NCBI GenBank assembly: GCA_022578605.1
Contig: MU394094.1
Span: 62,001 to 126,000 of the forward strand
Direction: 5' to 3'
DNA from: Camillea tinctor
Taxonomy: Eukaryota > Ascomycota > Sordariomycetes > Xylariales > Xylariaceae
Length of the DNA stretch: 64,000 nt
Position numbers and translations under genes: made by a program. Below are positions 48,237 to 62,075 of this stretch, piece by piece. Under the pieces are notes generated by a model that was given only the letters and a program-made list of their open reading frames with translations, was not told the DNA's origin and did no database searches. Positions within the stretch are counted from its first letter, which is position 1, and each line of letters opens with the position of its first letter.

Positions 48237-49988
48237 TGTGTGAATACCTGACGGTCAAGTACCCGTAATCCCAACCTAGTTGTCTTCTATATGGAATTGC
48301 GCAAGTACGCACGCAAATCTAGCTTGATATGATGGGTAGAGCTAGATGATGCGAAGGAAGATACAGATATGGGACTAGGTCCGGGCTAGGTAAGTATAAG
48401 GTGATTAAGTTAGTCCGGGTTTGAGGTTATACTTTAAGTACGTTACGATGCCTCAACTAGGCGAGGGAGGGAGAGAGACAGAGAGACAGAGAGAGAAGGG
48501 ATCGTGAGAGAGAATTTATTATGTACCTAGGTAGGTATGACATAAATGTAAAGGCAATTGAGCTTCAATAGGTATTACTTAAGTAGGTGTACAGGTAATA
48601 TACTTCAACGGGCCATATATATACATCTAATCAAGACACTAAAGTGACTACTGGTGTATGTGGTGTAACCTTTGTGTATGGGTTAGCTATAGGTGATGCA
48701 ATGGGTTTATCCTAGAAACCTAGTAGGTGCGACTACAACTGATGTGAGTGATGACGAAAGTCTTTTGTTGACAAAAAAAATAAAGGACCTTCCAAGGAGG
48801 ACCTTCCAAGGTTGAATCTTGAATCTCTCAAGGGATTGGAGCTACCTGTTCACCACCCTTAGATACCTAGGTAGGTACCTACCTACCTAGTACTGAAAGT
48901 CCCGAAATATGGTGACGTAATGATGCTATGAAAAAGAGCTTACCCGCTGTAGCACACAATGATGATGTGGGGTTATTTACGTAGGGGTGCATGTTGTTTC
49001 CCACTAAACCCACCCCGATATGTGGCTTGCTCTGCTAGCTTGCTCACAGCCCTGCTCGACCTCGAGAGAGGTTGCTTCACCCCTCATTCATGGCTGTGGT
49101 GGCTTGCCTCCTTCCTGCCTTACCAAGATCAGATAACTATCTACCAATCAGAAATGGCAATCACAGTCTAACCAACGCCCTAGGGGTGTGTTTCTAAGCT
49201 ACCAGTACTCTGTAAAATCTGAAGGGACTGGGATGGGAGCTTTCAGCCCACGCACCACCTGCAACAGCGTCATCAAATCAATAAACCAGCCGACGACTTT
49301 CTACTTCCTCCCCTTCTTCCTTACTCTCTCTGCTGCAACATTCACAACATCCACAACATCCACCATTATTGCCACCAATCTTTTTCTTTTACACCCCCCT
49401 TCCTCATCCCTTATGCGGTGCCTTATCTACACTTTCCACGAGGTTGTTATTGTGCATTCATACTCTTCGATCGCATGCTACTTTTTTTTTTTTTTTTTTT
49501 AAGAATTTTCATGTACATTGCAACCAGTTTTTCAAATAAAATTCTTCCCGTATTGATTGATTCCTGACTACTTCAGGTATCTATTCAGTTGATGTCTCTC
49601 TAACTCATATTTCTGACAGTTTCGTCAAATCCCAGGTGCCATCAACCCACCTTTTCTTTTACATAGCCACTTCACATTCCGTATCGCGAAGCTTTCCCCT
49701 CTCAACTCGCCCTTATACCACTTACGACCGCTCCAGCTGATACCGTCCCCCGCCTACCGACTCGTGATACGTTCCATCTTATAACCTTAGAACACTGTCT
49801 TCCCCTCGCTGGTCTTGCTCAGACAAACCCTTCACTTGCACATCTCGATCGGTTCAATACATGTTCTAGGCGTGGTCATTCTATATATACCCGCCTTGAA
49901 ACCTTCATCTTTACAGATGAGGCCGCTCGATACCCCGCCCTAAACTACGAAATCACCCCGGCCCGGGTTAGGGCACCATCCGGTCAAG
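48237..49988. promoter_or_regulatory. Divergent intergenic/promoter region DUF3429 / vps13
   Basis: Both upstream genes point outward, so this 1.75 kb carries both promoters. It contains GA-rich repeats (about 48465-48510), an 18-bp perfect palindrome of TAGG/CCTA words (48868-48885), a tandem copy of GGACCTTCCAAGG (about 48785-48812), a long oligo-T (about 49483-49500), and a TATATATA box-like run at about 49882, roughly 100 bp before the vps13 start. The vps13 leader is C/T-rich. Promoter roles are inferred from position only. Confidence 0.5.
48868..48885. repeat. 18-bp TAGG/CCTA perfect palindrome
   Basis: Two TAGGTAGG words face two CCTACCTA words around a central GTAC. Related CCTA/TAGG strings recur between genes across the window (for example about 14125-14180, 15790-15800, 40535-40550, 62925-62940) but are rare in coding exons. 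Confidence 0.8.
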
Positions 49989-52900
49989 ATGTTGGAGGGT
50001 TTGGTGGCTGGCCTTCTGAACCGCTTCCTGGGCATGTATGTTAAGAACTTTGACCCTGCCCAGTTGAAAGTCGGTATATGGTCCGGTGATGTAAAACTGC
50101 GTAACCTCGAGCTCCGTAAGGAGGCGCTTGATCAGCTGAAGCTCCCCATCAATGTTATGGAGGGACACCTCGGCGAGTTGACCCTTGTTATTCCTTGGTC
50201 TAATCTGCGTGGTGCTCCTGTTAAAGTATTTATTGAAGACGTCTTCCTGCTAGCATCCCCCAAGGAGGAGGCTGCGTATGACGAGGAGGAGGAAGACAGG
50301 AGGAAACAAAGGATAAAGATGGAAAAACTAGATTCTGCAGAGCTTATCAAAGAACGATCCCAGGAGGGTCTGAGCCAAGAGGAGCAGAAGAGGAGTCAGA
50401 GCTTCACCGAGAGCTTAGTCACTAAGATTGTTGACAATCTACAAGTCACGGTCAAGAATATTCACATTCGGTATGAGGACTCCATCTCTGCCCCAGGTCA
50501 TCCCTTCGCTCTCGGTGTCATGCTTGAGGAGTTCAGTGCTGTTAGTACTGATGGAGAGTGGACGCCCACCTTCATCCAAAACTCGACCGACACAACACAT
50601 AAGCTGGCCAAGCTTGGCGCCCTAGCTGTGTATTGGAACACCGATTCCGAGTTGCTTGGTCCAGGTCGCGAAATGCTAGATGATGACGAGCCTATATCTC
50701 ATGACCATATGGCTAAAAAATTCAAAGAGATGATTGGAAAAGGCGATGATGTTGCGACAGCAGACCATCAGTTTATCCTCAAGCCAGTCAGTGGCCGGGC
50801 AAAAATTGAGCTAGATAAATCTGGCGATACTCATACGCCGAAATTCAAAGCCAGCTTGCTTTTCGACGAAATTGGTGTTGTTCTAGACGACGATCAATAT
50901 AGGGATGCCTTGATGATGGTCGACCTTTTCCACTACTTCATTCGCCATCAAGAATATAAAAAGCTCCAGCCCAAGGGCGTGACTCCAAAGGAGGACCCCA
51001 AGGCATGGTTGAAGTTTGCTGGAAATGCTGTCCTGACAAAGATCCATGAACGAAACCGTCGGTGGACTTGGGACTATTTTCGTGAGCGGCGAGATGACCG
51101 TCGTTTATATATTGAGATTTTCAAGAAAAAGAAGGCAAACCAGCAGCTGTCACCACAGGAGATAGAGGACCTAAGCAACCTGGAGTGGAAACTAGGCTAT
51201 GAAGACCTAAGGTTCTGGAGGTCTTTGGCAAGAAACCAACTGAGGAAAGAGAATGCGGAGGCCTTGAAAAACGCACCACCTAAAGAGGAACAGCCACAGG
51301 GATGGATCGCTTGGGTGTGGGGCTCCAAACCGGCCGAGCCGACCGATACCTCAGAGAATACCCAGATCACCGAGGAACAGCGTAAAGAGCTGTACGAGGT
51401 GATAGACTGGGACGAAAAGACGGCCCTTGCCGAGGCTGTAGATGCGCCACGTGATGCTGTGAGGATGGAGGTCGATGCATCCCTCAGTACCGGCAGCTTC
51501 ACGCTTAGACAGAGCCCTCATGGGAGCAAAACAGACCTTCTAAGCCTGCACTTCGATGTTTTCAAAGCAAAGGGACTGCAGCGCACTGATTCCGTGCTTG
51601 TTGACGTGAGCCTAGGTGGCTTCCGGGTGAACGATGGTACTACACCGGATAGCTTGTTTAAGGAGATTGTCAGGGTCAAGGATGCGCCCGATTCCGTCCA
51701 GCAGAAACGACTTTCTATGGTGGAACTGGAAGCCGCTGCACAAGAAACCTTCTTTAACTTGCAGGTAGAACAGAATCCTCTTGATGGCCAGGGTGATTTT
51801 GCTGTCACCGCCAAACTCAAACCGTTAGAAATTGTATGGAATCCGAATTTCGTCGTGGGGGTTGTTGATTTCTTTAAGCCGCCAGAGCGGCACATGGAAT
51901 CCATATCAGCACTGATGGAAACGGCAGGCGCCACGGTCGAGGGCTTGCGGCAACAAACTCGTGCTGGCCTTGAGTTTGCCCTTGAAGAACACAAGACTAT
52001 AAATGCCAAATTAGACCTTCAAGCACCGCTCATTATTATCCCCCAATCTATTAAGGCTAGAAAGTCTACCTGCCTCATCTTGGATGCCGGTCGTATCAGT
52101 GTCAACAGCGAGCTTGTCGATAAAGCCACTCTGAAACAGATCCAAGAGAAGCAGAACCAAAGGTACTCTGATGAGGACTTCAAGCAGCTCGAGTCTCTTA
52201 TGTATGATCAGTTTCTGGTAAAACTGACCTCGACCCAAGTATTGATTGGGCCCTCAATCGAGGACACTAAATCACAACTTGTCCAGAAGAGTGATGTCCG
52301 CAGGCTGCATATTGTAGACAAGATTAATGTCGACTTTGTTGTGGCTCTCTCAATTTTGCCAAAAGCCCCGAACCTAACGAAGGTGAAGATTTCGGGACAT
52401 ATGCCAGTCCTCCAGGTATCAGTATCAGATACCAAGTACAAGAGCCTGATGAAACTCATAGATGTTGCGATACCTAAGTTTACCGACCAACAGCAACAGG
52501 CTAATACACAACATCCCCCTAGGCGGCCCCGTCTGCTCAGCTCAGCGTCGAGTCGCTCGCGTAATCTTCATGAACGTGCCCGGCCTTCTAATCTGTTCTT
52601 GAGCCAGCAAACCGCTATTATTCTGGAAGATGATTCGGATGACGATGATGACGAGTTTGAAGATGCTGCAGACGGTCATTCTAATCAGCAGCTCAAGATA
52701 CAGCAGCGAAATTTTGAGTTTAAATTCGCCGTGGATAAACTACAGGGATCACTTTACCGGAGCGACCCTGACGGCGAGAAGGCTGACTCTTTGCTTGTTG
52801 AGTTGATTGCTGAAAACTTCGATCTCAATTTCTATTTGAGACCGTTTGATATGGCAGCTGAGGTATCCCTTGGGTCCGTGACAGTGGACGACTTCGTTGA

Positions 52901-55900
52901 TAACCCATCTGCCGAATTCAAGTCTATTGTGTCATCGGGTGATGTCGAGGACCATCAACAGCAGAGGGACCTTGTTCGTGTCAAGTTTACCAGAGTGAAG
53001 CAGGACTCACCGGAATTTATGCCTGTCTATGAAGGCATAGAAACGAATGTCAACGTTGCCGTCTCCACCATTAATCTAGTCGTAACCAGAAAGACACTTC
53101 TCACTCTTTTGGATTTTATACTTGTTACCTTTACGAATAACGACAACACGAAAACAAAGTCTCGGAAGGCAAAGTCGATCTCGAATGATGACGATGAAGA
53201 CGAAGCCGTCGCAATCGTAGAGCCCGTTGAAGAGTCCCGACAAAACGAGGGAGGGTCTATTCGTGTGAAGGTTGATCTCAAGAGTATCCGCATGATATTG
53301 AATAACGATGGAATTCGTTTAGCGACACTTTCGTTCAACCATGCTGACGTTGGTGTCTTCTTAATGGGAAAGACTATGAGGGTTGCAGCCAAGTTAGGTG
53401 ATCTGACGCTTGTTGACGACGTAAATATCGGCGCCTCAGAAGACTCAAGTTTCCGCCAGCTTGTTACCATTCAAGGAGAAGAGCTAGCTGATTTCCGCTA
53501 CGAGACGTACGATGCTACCAACACTAAGGCCTACCCGGGGTATGACTCTTCAGTCTACCTACGTGCAGGGTCAATCAAGGTTAACTTCCTCGAAGAGCCC
53601 TTCAGAAAGATTATTGAATTTCTAGTCAAGTTTGGCAAGATGCAGGCGATCTACAACGCTGCTCGCCAAGCTGCAGCGAATCAAGCCCAACAGCTTCAAC
53701 AGAGTACTAGCAGGTTCAAGTTCGATGTTATTATCAATACGCCTATCATTGTCTTCCCCCGGCCATTGTCCCCGGATCGGCCGCATCGCGATCTCATTAC
53801 AGCCTATCTCGGTGAGATATATGCGCAAAACAAATTTGCTCCGTTAGATGATTCCGAAAATGCAGAGATAGCCATGAAGCTCTCTGCAGGCATTAGAAAC
53901 ATCCGTATGACCTCTCTATTTCACTACCCTGGGGACGAGTCTGAAGAGCTTGAAATGATTGACCATGTCGACCTCTGCTTCAATGTCACCTATGCGGAAC
54001 ATAAAGAAGGATGGAAGCGCCCTGATATGGAAATCGAGGGTAGCATGACTGACATCAATCTCCGAATTACTCAATATCAGCTCAAGTATCTCCTGTCTAT
54101 TTCAAAATCCATTCCTGCTGCCTTTGCAACAGACGCGGATGCTAGGGGCGAAGAGGCAGAAAGAGATGTCGATGAAGGTACTCTCCGACGAGCGAAAACC
54201 ATGTCATCTACCACAACTGAAGGTGAGAACCAATTGATTGACCTTTCCCCGGAGTTGGGTTCTAGAGAAAACGTCTGGACGAAACTCGATCTTGTGTTCG
54301 ATTTACACAAGATAGGTCTTGAGTTGATCAATGCACCTGACAACAAGCCGGTCGGCGACGTCGATAATGCGAGTCTATCGCGATTCTCATTGGATAACAG
54401 CAAACTAAAGACACGGATGCTAGCCGACGGTTCACTGGAAGCGGAATTCGTGATCCAAGCATTCACTATTTACGACGGCCGCGCTCATGATGGTAACAAG
54501 TTCCGCAGAATCATGACTTCTTCCAATAACAATGTACAACAATTCATGGCGAGCATATCTATGACTGGGGGAGAAGAGCGAAGTGTGATTGCCGTTGTCG
54601 CCATTGACAGTCCCAGGGTTATTTTTGCCCTAGACTACCTCTTCGCAATTCAAAAATTCATTGCAACTGGTTTGGAATCAGACGAGTTCGTTCAAGAATC
54701 TGTAGAAACTCCTATGGAAACTCCCGAGACTTCGGACGCCGAGTCATTACAGGTGCAATGGACAGGAAGTACTTCTCGGCAGAACAAAAAGTTGGTCAAG
54801 GCAGAGAAACCGAAGAAAGAGGGGGGCTCTAACATGAGCATCGCCTTCCGCGTGAATATTGTTGATGCCCAGGTCATTTTAATAGCTAATCCTCTCAGCG
54901 CAAGTTCCGAGGCGATTGTATTAGGGACCAAACAAGTCTTGCTATCACAGCAGCATGCTCTCACATTCCAGGTCTCACAGGTTGGCATGTTTCTCTGTCG
55001 AATGGATAAGTTTGACGAGTCCAGACTACGTGTCCTCGATGATTTCTCTATTCAAGTGTCGATGGACAGTTCACGGCAAAATCTCACTAGCATCCATCTT
55101 GACATAGAACCCCTAATTCTTCGCCTTTCGCTTCGAGATATTCTCCTAGTTCTTCAAATCATCAGGAAAGCTTCTGAGCTTTCTGGAAATGATGACACCG
55201 AGTCTAAGCCTAGTGCTTCCGATAGGAAGGCCAAACAATTGCGCCATGATGGGCTTAAGGAACGTACAGCAAGTGGCAGGGGCCAGTCTACTGCCGCTGG
55301 GAATAAATCCAAGGTTACCGGGACTTTGACAACAACAAGATCCCACAAAGACCAGTCGCATCAATCTCACGAAATCAGCAAAGGACCAAAGAGACATGAA
55401 GAGCTTACTGCTGTCATTGAAGGTGTGCGCATCGTGCTTATTGGCGACCTTCATGAATTACCTATCCTCGATCTCAGTATCAAGCATTTTACAGCGTCAG
55501 CGGCAGATTGGTCGAGTGATCTCAAGGCTGAAACAGCTATTGATATGTATATCAATGCCTATAGCTTTGCGAAGTCAGCCTGGGAGCCTCTCCTTGAGCC
55601 CTGGCAGGTAGGGCTTGGAGTTGCAAAAGGACAGGAAAGCGGCCTTCTTTCCGTAGATGTAACCTCAAAGAAGACCTTTGATGTTACGCTAACGACAGCA
55701 ACCATTGCGTTAGCATCCAAGTCTTTCGACTTTCTCACTCAAGACCAAGACGTCCTAGGAAAGCCTCGCGGAGTAGAGGCCCCTTATAAGATCCGGAATT
55801 ACACCGGCTTTGATGTGGTAGTTCAAGCCCGAAACCTAAGTGATGATGAGAATGTGTCCCTTAGATTGGAAGATGGCGAGGAAGCCCCTTGGAGCTTTGA

Positions 55901-58900
55901 GCATTGGGAAAAGATGCGCGAAAATATTACGTCAGAGAGCAACACGGCAAATACTGTCTCTGTTCAAATCGAAGGGAGTGGCTTTGACACAGTCAAGAAT
56001 ATTCGTCTAAACCGTGAAGGGGAATACCTATTCGGGTTGCGGCCCAAATCAGACAACACGCTTCATAGATTACTAGTTGAAGTAACCCTCGGTGCTGACA
56101 ACATCAAGTATGTTACCCTACGGTCACCTCTTGTAGTCGAAAATCAAACCCAGATACCTGTCGAGCTTGGAGTCTATGATCCACAAGATGGACATTTACT
56201 CAAGATTGAGAAAATCGCGCCAGGCGAAAGCCGTCCCGCTCCAGTTGCCGCTGCCTTTATCAAGTCCCTACTTGTTCGACCCGATTCAGGTTTCGGGTAT
56301 GCATGGTCATCGGAGGATCTATGGTGGAGAGACCTTCTGAAGAGACCGACACGCACTCTAGTATGCAAGGGAGAGAACAATAGCGATCCTTTCTATTTTC
56401 AACTCAATGCCAGCTTCGATCAAAGTCATTTCTTGACTGGGTAAGTCCACTCAATTTGATGTATAGTGAGGACATTACACCTAATGATCAATAGGAAATA
56501 CCCGTATATGAGGTTAAAGCTTTCCCCCCCGCTGATGCTCGAGAACCTTCTGCCATACGACTTCAAGTACCGTATCTACGACAAGCAGACTAAAAGGGAT
56601 TGGACTAACTTCCTACGAAAAGGTGGTGTCAGTCCCGTTCACGTGGTGGAGCTATCACATCTGTTGTTATTGAGCATCGACATGCAAGACACCGTCTTCA
56701 AGGCTAGCGAGTTTGCTATTATCAATCCTGGAGCCCAGGAGGATTTCCGCAAGGAGCATAAATTGGTCTGCAAAGACGAAGAAGGCCTGCCCTTATACCT
56801 TAAGCTTCACTACTTCAGGATACCAGATGGTGGAGGTGCTTTTAAGGTTACAGTTTACAGCACCTACGTCGTCCTCAACAAGACCGGGTTGGAGGTCAAC
56901 ATTCGTGGAAAGCAATTCTTGCAACAAGCGAGAAGGGCTGCCGGTCAGTCTCCAATTGCTGATACTTCTGATGAGGAACGGCCTAAAGCATTGCCCTTTA
57001 TGTTTTCGTTCAACAATGATGACCAGCGTAACCGAGCTCTGCTTAAACTTGGAGATTCTGAATGGAGTAAGCCACAAAGTTTCGACGCTATTGGAAGCAC
57101 TACCGATGTCTGCCTCCAATCGGCCACCAAAAACGGCGAAATCCATGTTGGCATCACCGTTGAAGCCGGGGAAGGGAAATATAAATTGACTAAAGTCGTC
57201 ACGATAGCTCCTCGATTTGTGATCAAGAACAAGATTGGCGAGGAAGTAAATGTCAGAGAGCCAGGATCGTCCTATATCATGACACTCAAATCAGGAGCCT
57301 TACAACCTCTGTATTGGCTCCAAAGATCCGCGACGAAGCAGGTTGCACTATGCTACCCCGGGATCAATAATCAATGGACATCACCAATCAACATATCTGA
57401 TCTTGGCACAATGCATATTAAAATCGCCAAGGCTGGGCAACGCCAGCGTCTCATTCGCGTTGAGATTTTGATGGAGGATGCTACGATATTCCTCCACCTC
57501 AGCCTGGAAACCAAAGCTTGGCCGTTCTCTATGAGGAATGAGAGTGATACTGAATTCACCTTCTATCAAGCCAATCCAAATCTTGACGAAGATGGCAGTG
57601 AAGATCGCTCTGGCTGGCGTCCGATCAGGTACCGGCTGCCACCACGTAGTATTATGCCCTACGCCTGGGATTTCCCAGCTGCCAAATTCCGGGAGGTGGT
57701 CATCAATGCCCATGGCAAGGAACGCCACGTCAAACTTGCAGAAATTGGCAACCAGGTCCCAATGAAGTTTGTTAGCGGTTCCGGTACCCAAAAGATTATT
57801 GACATAAACGTCGCTGCTGATGGACCGACCCAAACGTTGATACTGTCCAATTTCAAGCCAAGCAAGAGTTTGTACCGCCAGAGAACATTGACGGGGTCTG
57901 GTACAAATAGCTCCACTGGCTTTGAAGTTAAGAGTCAAGATACAGGAACCACATTCCAAGCACAACTCAAGCTTTCTGCTATTGGAATTTCCCTTATCAA
58001 CCACCAACTCAAGGAACTGGCGTACATTACCTTCAGAGATATCAATCTCAGATACAGTGAATCGGCTCTATACCAGACTATCAGCACTTCTATCAAATGG
58101 ATTCAAGTCGACAACCAACTTTATGGTGGTCTCTTCCCAATGATTCTATACCCTAGTGTTGTTCCCAAACAAGCACAAGAGACTGAGCTTCACCCTTCAT
58201 TACATGCCATGGTCACAAGGGTTAAGGATGATAGCTATGGTGTGTTATACGTCAAATATGCCACCATTCTTCTACAGCAGATGACCGTAGATCTTGACGA
58301 GGATTTCATCTACGCTGTACTAGATTACTCTAAGATTCAAGGCGCATCGTGGTCCGAATCTCAGGAGGGTAAGCTCTGCGATGAAGGCCTCGATATTCCC
58401 GAACCAAAACAAGAGCAATCGGGACAAGATATTTATTTCGAAGTCCTCAACATCCAGCCAATGCAGCTAGATCTATCTTTTATGCGCACTGAACGTGTCA
58501 ATATAGAGGACAAGACATCTTCGCGAAACCCCATCATGTTCTTTGTGAATGTGTTGACGATGGCGATTGGAAACGTCAACGATGCTCCGATTCGACTCAA
58601 TGCGCTGCTCTTGGAGAACGCCAGGGTCTCAATCCCCATTCTTACGCAGAATATTTCAAATCACTACAGTCAGGAGGTCCTTTATCAAGTCCATAAGATC
58701 ATTGGAAGCGCTGATTTCCTCGGAAATCCTGTCGGTCTATTCAACAGTATCAGTAGTGGTATCACAGATGTCTTCTACGAACCATACCAGGGTCTCATCA
58801 TGTCGGACAAGCCTGAAGACCTTGGGCTAGGTATTGCGAAGGGAGCTGCTAGCTTCGTCAAGAAGTCCGTCTATGGGTTTTCAGACTCATTTTCAAAAGT

Positions 58901-59645
58901 AACAGGCAGCTTCGGCAAAGGGTTGGCCGCGGCAACACTGGATAAACAATTCCAAGACCGCCGTCGCATTACACGCGCTCGTAACCGACCTAAACATGCT
59001 CTCTTCGGCGTCACTGCTGGTGCAAATTCGTTCTTCACATCAGTTGCGTCTGGACTTGGTGGTGTTGCTCGTAAGCCTCTCGAAGGCGCGGAGCAAGAAG
59101 GTGCTGTTGGCTTCTTCAAGGGTGTTGGTAAGGGTTTTATTGGCCTTGCTACGAAGCCTGCTGTCGGTGTGTTTGACCTTGCGTCCAACGTATCGGAAGG
59201 AATTCGTAACACCACGACCGTTTTTGATGGTTCCGAACTTGATCGGGTCCGTATAGCTCGCTTCGTGCCTGCAGATGGAATTGTACGTCCTTACAATCAA
59301 CGCGAGGCGCTTGGCCAGTACTGGTTGAAGCAAGTAGATAATGGGAAATACTTCAACGAAAGCTACATTGCACATCTCGAGCTGCCCAGGGAAGACATGG
59401 TTGTCATGGTCACATATAGCCGGATATTACTTATTAGAAGTAGAAAGCTGACTACGGAATGGGATGTGCCTCTCAAGGACGTGCAGACTATTGCTAAAGA
59501 GCGCACTGGGCTCAGTATTATCTTGCGCGGTGGGACGAATGGGCCTTTCATTCCAGTAGGTGAAGAGAGCGGGCGGGCTTTCTTGTACCGCATGGTTGCT
59601 GTTGCGGTGGAGGAATTTAATCGGAGGTTCAGGGGGTTAGAGTGA
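49989..59645 (+). CDS. vps13: VPS13 bridge-like lipid transfer protein
   Basis: Rod-shaped protein that carries phospholipids between organelles at contact sites (ER, mitochondria, vacuole, prospore membrane in yeast). Two exons, 49989-56440 and 56495-59645, with a 54-bp intron, give 3200 residues, close to yeast Vps13. Residues 1-115 are the chorein_N domain (MLEGLVAGLLNRFLGMYVKN, with VKNIHIRYEDS following near 150). Long beta-rich extended-chorein repeats follow, with an acidic insert at about 877-895 (DDSDDDDDEFED). The VAB/SHR-binding domain is about 1930-2450 (YKIRNYTGFDVVV; MLENLLPYDFKYRIYD). The VPS13_C and ATG2_C helices include GITDVFYEPYQGLI (about 2906) and repeated GxxKGxxG segments. 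A PH-like domain ends the protein (about 3100-3200). Without the intron the frame stops at 56444, so splicing is required. Confidence 0.96.
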
Positions 59646-60178
59646 GTGGAAGAAATTAAATGAAATGGTGAAAGTAGGAAATTAAGATAAGTTGAACGAA
59701 CGAGAGGGAGGTTTTATTGGACCATGGAGATGAGGAACGCATTGTGTATAAATCATAGAGACCAATCCCCTCGTATGTAAATTTGGGTTCTCTGAATTCG
59801 ACATGAAAACTGATGATACTATATATAGTTTCAAGCTTGTTACGACGTGAATGTCTTAGTTCATTCTGGAATTAAAAAGATGACTATCAAGTGAACAATG
59901 GTAAGTACATGAACGATGACTAGCAAGTATGTATGCCCAGGAATAGGATTCCGTAACATTTTGACGGGGCAATTTGTACTAAGTTGCAGGTGGCTTGCAT
60001 CCATCCTATCGAACTATGTTCCCATTCCTTTGCCCTGTGTTCTCTCCTGCCCTGGTAGTCAGTACATTGAGCTCAACCTCACTTCAAGAGCAATAGTAAA
60101 TGAATGAATATATTTCTTTAGTTTCTTACCTGCCTGTTGTATTTTCTTTTACGACCGAAGCCTACCCCAAATACCATG
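59646..60178. other. Convergent spacer vps13 / P450
   Basis: About 530 bases with the 3' untranslated regions of vps13 (+) and the P450 gene (-). No other feature recognised. Confidence 0.65.
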
Positions 60179-62075
60179 TCACGTCATACTAACCCATGTC
60201 CCGTGAAGCATTGAGGTATTGATGCCGAGCCTCTGGATTGGGGGGCGATCATCTCGCCGTTCGATTGTGGGGAAAGCCTGAAGCAGCCGGAACGTGATCA
60301 TGGCTAGCTGCGTCAAGGCAAACTGCTGCCCAATACATATTCGAGGTCCAGCGTTGAAGGGGATGTACTCGAATCTGTAATTTTAGAAGTTTTTATTTCG
60401 GGGGAAAGTTAGTAAGTAGGCAAGGAATTTATGAGAAGGGAGGGAAAAGAGGGGGCGGGAGAAGAAAAAAAACATACGTAACGCGCAAACTGTCCCATCG
60501 CTCCGGACGAAACTCCTCGGCATCCTCCCCGTAGATGTCCTTCCGCCGGTGAATCACCCACGGCTGATACCGACAGTTGCTCCCCTTAGCCACGAACACG
60601 GGCGCATCCCCGGTGGGGCCTCCTCCGCGCGGAAGTATCGTATCACGGATGGCCTCGCGTTGGTTCGCGGCCACGGGCGGGTTCAGCCGCAGCGCCTCTT
60701 TGATCACCCAGTTGAGATACTTCATGTTCCTCAGATCCTCCCAAGTCGGGTCCGCGCCATCGCCTCCAAGAGCGTCGATCTCGCCTCGTATGCGCGATGC
60801 GACGTCCGGCCGTTGAGAGAGCTGGTAGAAGAGGTACGAGAGCACGCTTGTCGTCGTATCCCGCCCCGCGGTGAAGATGCTCAGTAGGTGGTCGCGGATC
60901 ACGTCGTCGGGCTCGCCGGATTTGAGGAGCTCGTGGAGGAATACGTATTTCTTCTTCCCTACTTCTTCTTCTACTTTGTCAGGGTGCTTCGCCCGCACCT
61001 CAGCCATGTACTTAGCTACGAAGGCGCGCATGAACTTGGTGTGCGCGGCGAGCTCGCGGTCGGGGAGCACGAGGGTCAGCCAGCCGAGCCGCGCCTTGCG
61101 TGCGATAATGTGCATGGAAGCCTCGAAGCAAACACCGAAGCGGAGTGCGTCGGCGTCCGGGTCGGCGGTGCCGAGTAGATTAGTTGTGTGCCCAAACATG
61201 AAGTCCGATATGCTGTCGGTTGTGAGCATAGAGAAGAGCGACTGCAAATCGATGGGCTGCCCCTGTGCGCTGCGGATCCGCTGTATCAGCTTGCCGATGT
61301 GGCGGTCGAAGCATCCAAGGTCCGAGATCTGGTCGCGGATGAAAGCCGGGCGCAGGATTGTCCGCGAGTGTGTCCACTCGGGGCCGTTAGTAGTGAATAT
61401 GGAGTCTATATAAGATGTTAGCAACTTTTAGAAAGGAAGAGACTTGGCTTGGTATCCCCCTTCATTTAGGAATAAATCAGGCAGGGGAAGAAAGGTGAGT
61501 TGGGAGCGTTTGGGGGGGGGGAAATGCTTACGACTACCCAGCACAGGCAAGAAACTTTGTATTCTGATTGTAGGGATATTCCAATCCTCAAATTTGGTGC
61601 TCAGCACGGCCTTGACATTCTCGGGATCGTCGGTCATGACGGTGACAAAGGGATCAGGAAAGTTCCGGTGTTGTATAGTATGGCCTATGGTGTCGAGAAG
61701 CCGCCGACGATGTTCCAGCAACGCGTTCGATTTAAGTGACCGTGCCGTGTCCAGCAGGAACCGAATCCCGTATACGTCTCCCGGGAACTCCGGCGTCGGC
61801 TGACACCCGCGCCGGGCCATCTCGACATAGTATCGGTGCCGCCCACCTAGTGAAACCTGCGACCACGCGCCAAGTAGCGCGAGCAGGATGCCGAGAGCCT
61901 TTTGCTGGAGGGACAGAGCCGCCACCGGCCGGAGGCACAGCACATCGACTAGGAGTGCAGCAGCTAGTGCCCCGATCGTAGCGCTCGCGAGCACATAGTC
62001 GCGCATGGCCCGGTGCGGGAGAGAGGCTAGGTCGTGGTTCGGTTTGGTGGGCGACGGTGGAGTAGTTTTATCCAT
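60179..62075 (-). CDS. Cytochrome P450 monooxygenase (CYP52-like)
   Basis: Membrane-anchored heme monooxygenase of the ER. Three exons, 62075-61532, 61405-60478, 60374-60179, give 555 residues. N-terminal anchor at about 27-50 (YVLASATIGALAAALLVDVL) and a second hydrophobic stretch near 60-75. I-helix AGRDTTTS at 361-368, ExxR in EALR at 418-421, PERW at 482-485, and the heme loop FNAGPRICIGQ with Cys504. The segments TTNGPEWTHSR, DTILPRGGGPTG and AEEFRPERW are those of the CYP52 alkane/fatty-acid hydroxylase clan, so terminal hydroxylation of a lipid chain is the likely chemistry. Both introns interrupt codons and all phases agree. It is 34 kb from the PKS with housekeeping genes between, so I do not assign it to a polyketide pathway. 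Confidence 0.92.

Noticed and set aside
60179..62075. P450 as a tailoring enzyme for the PKS
   Set aside because: It is 34 kb away with trehalose synthase, DUF3429 and VPS13 genes between, and its motifs resemble fatty-acid/alkane hydroxylases.
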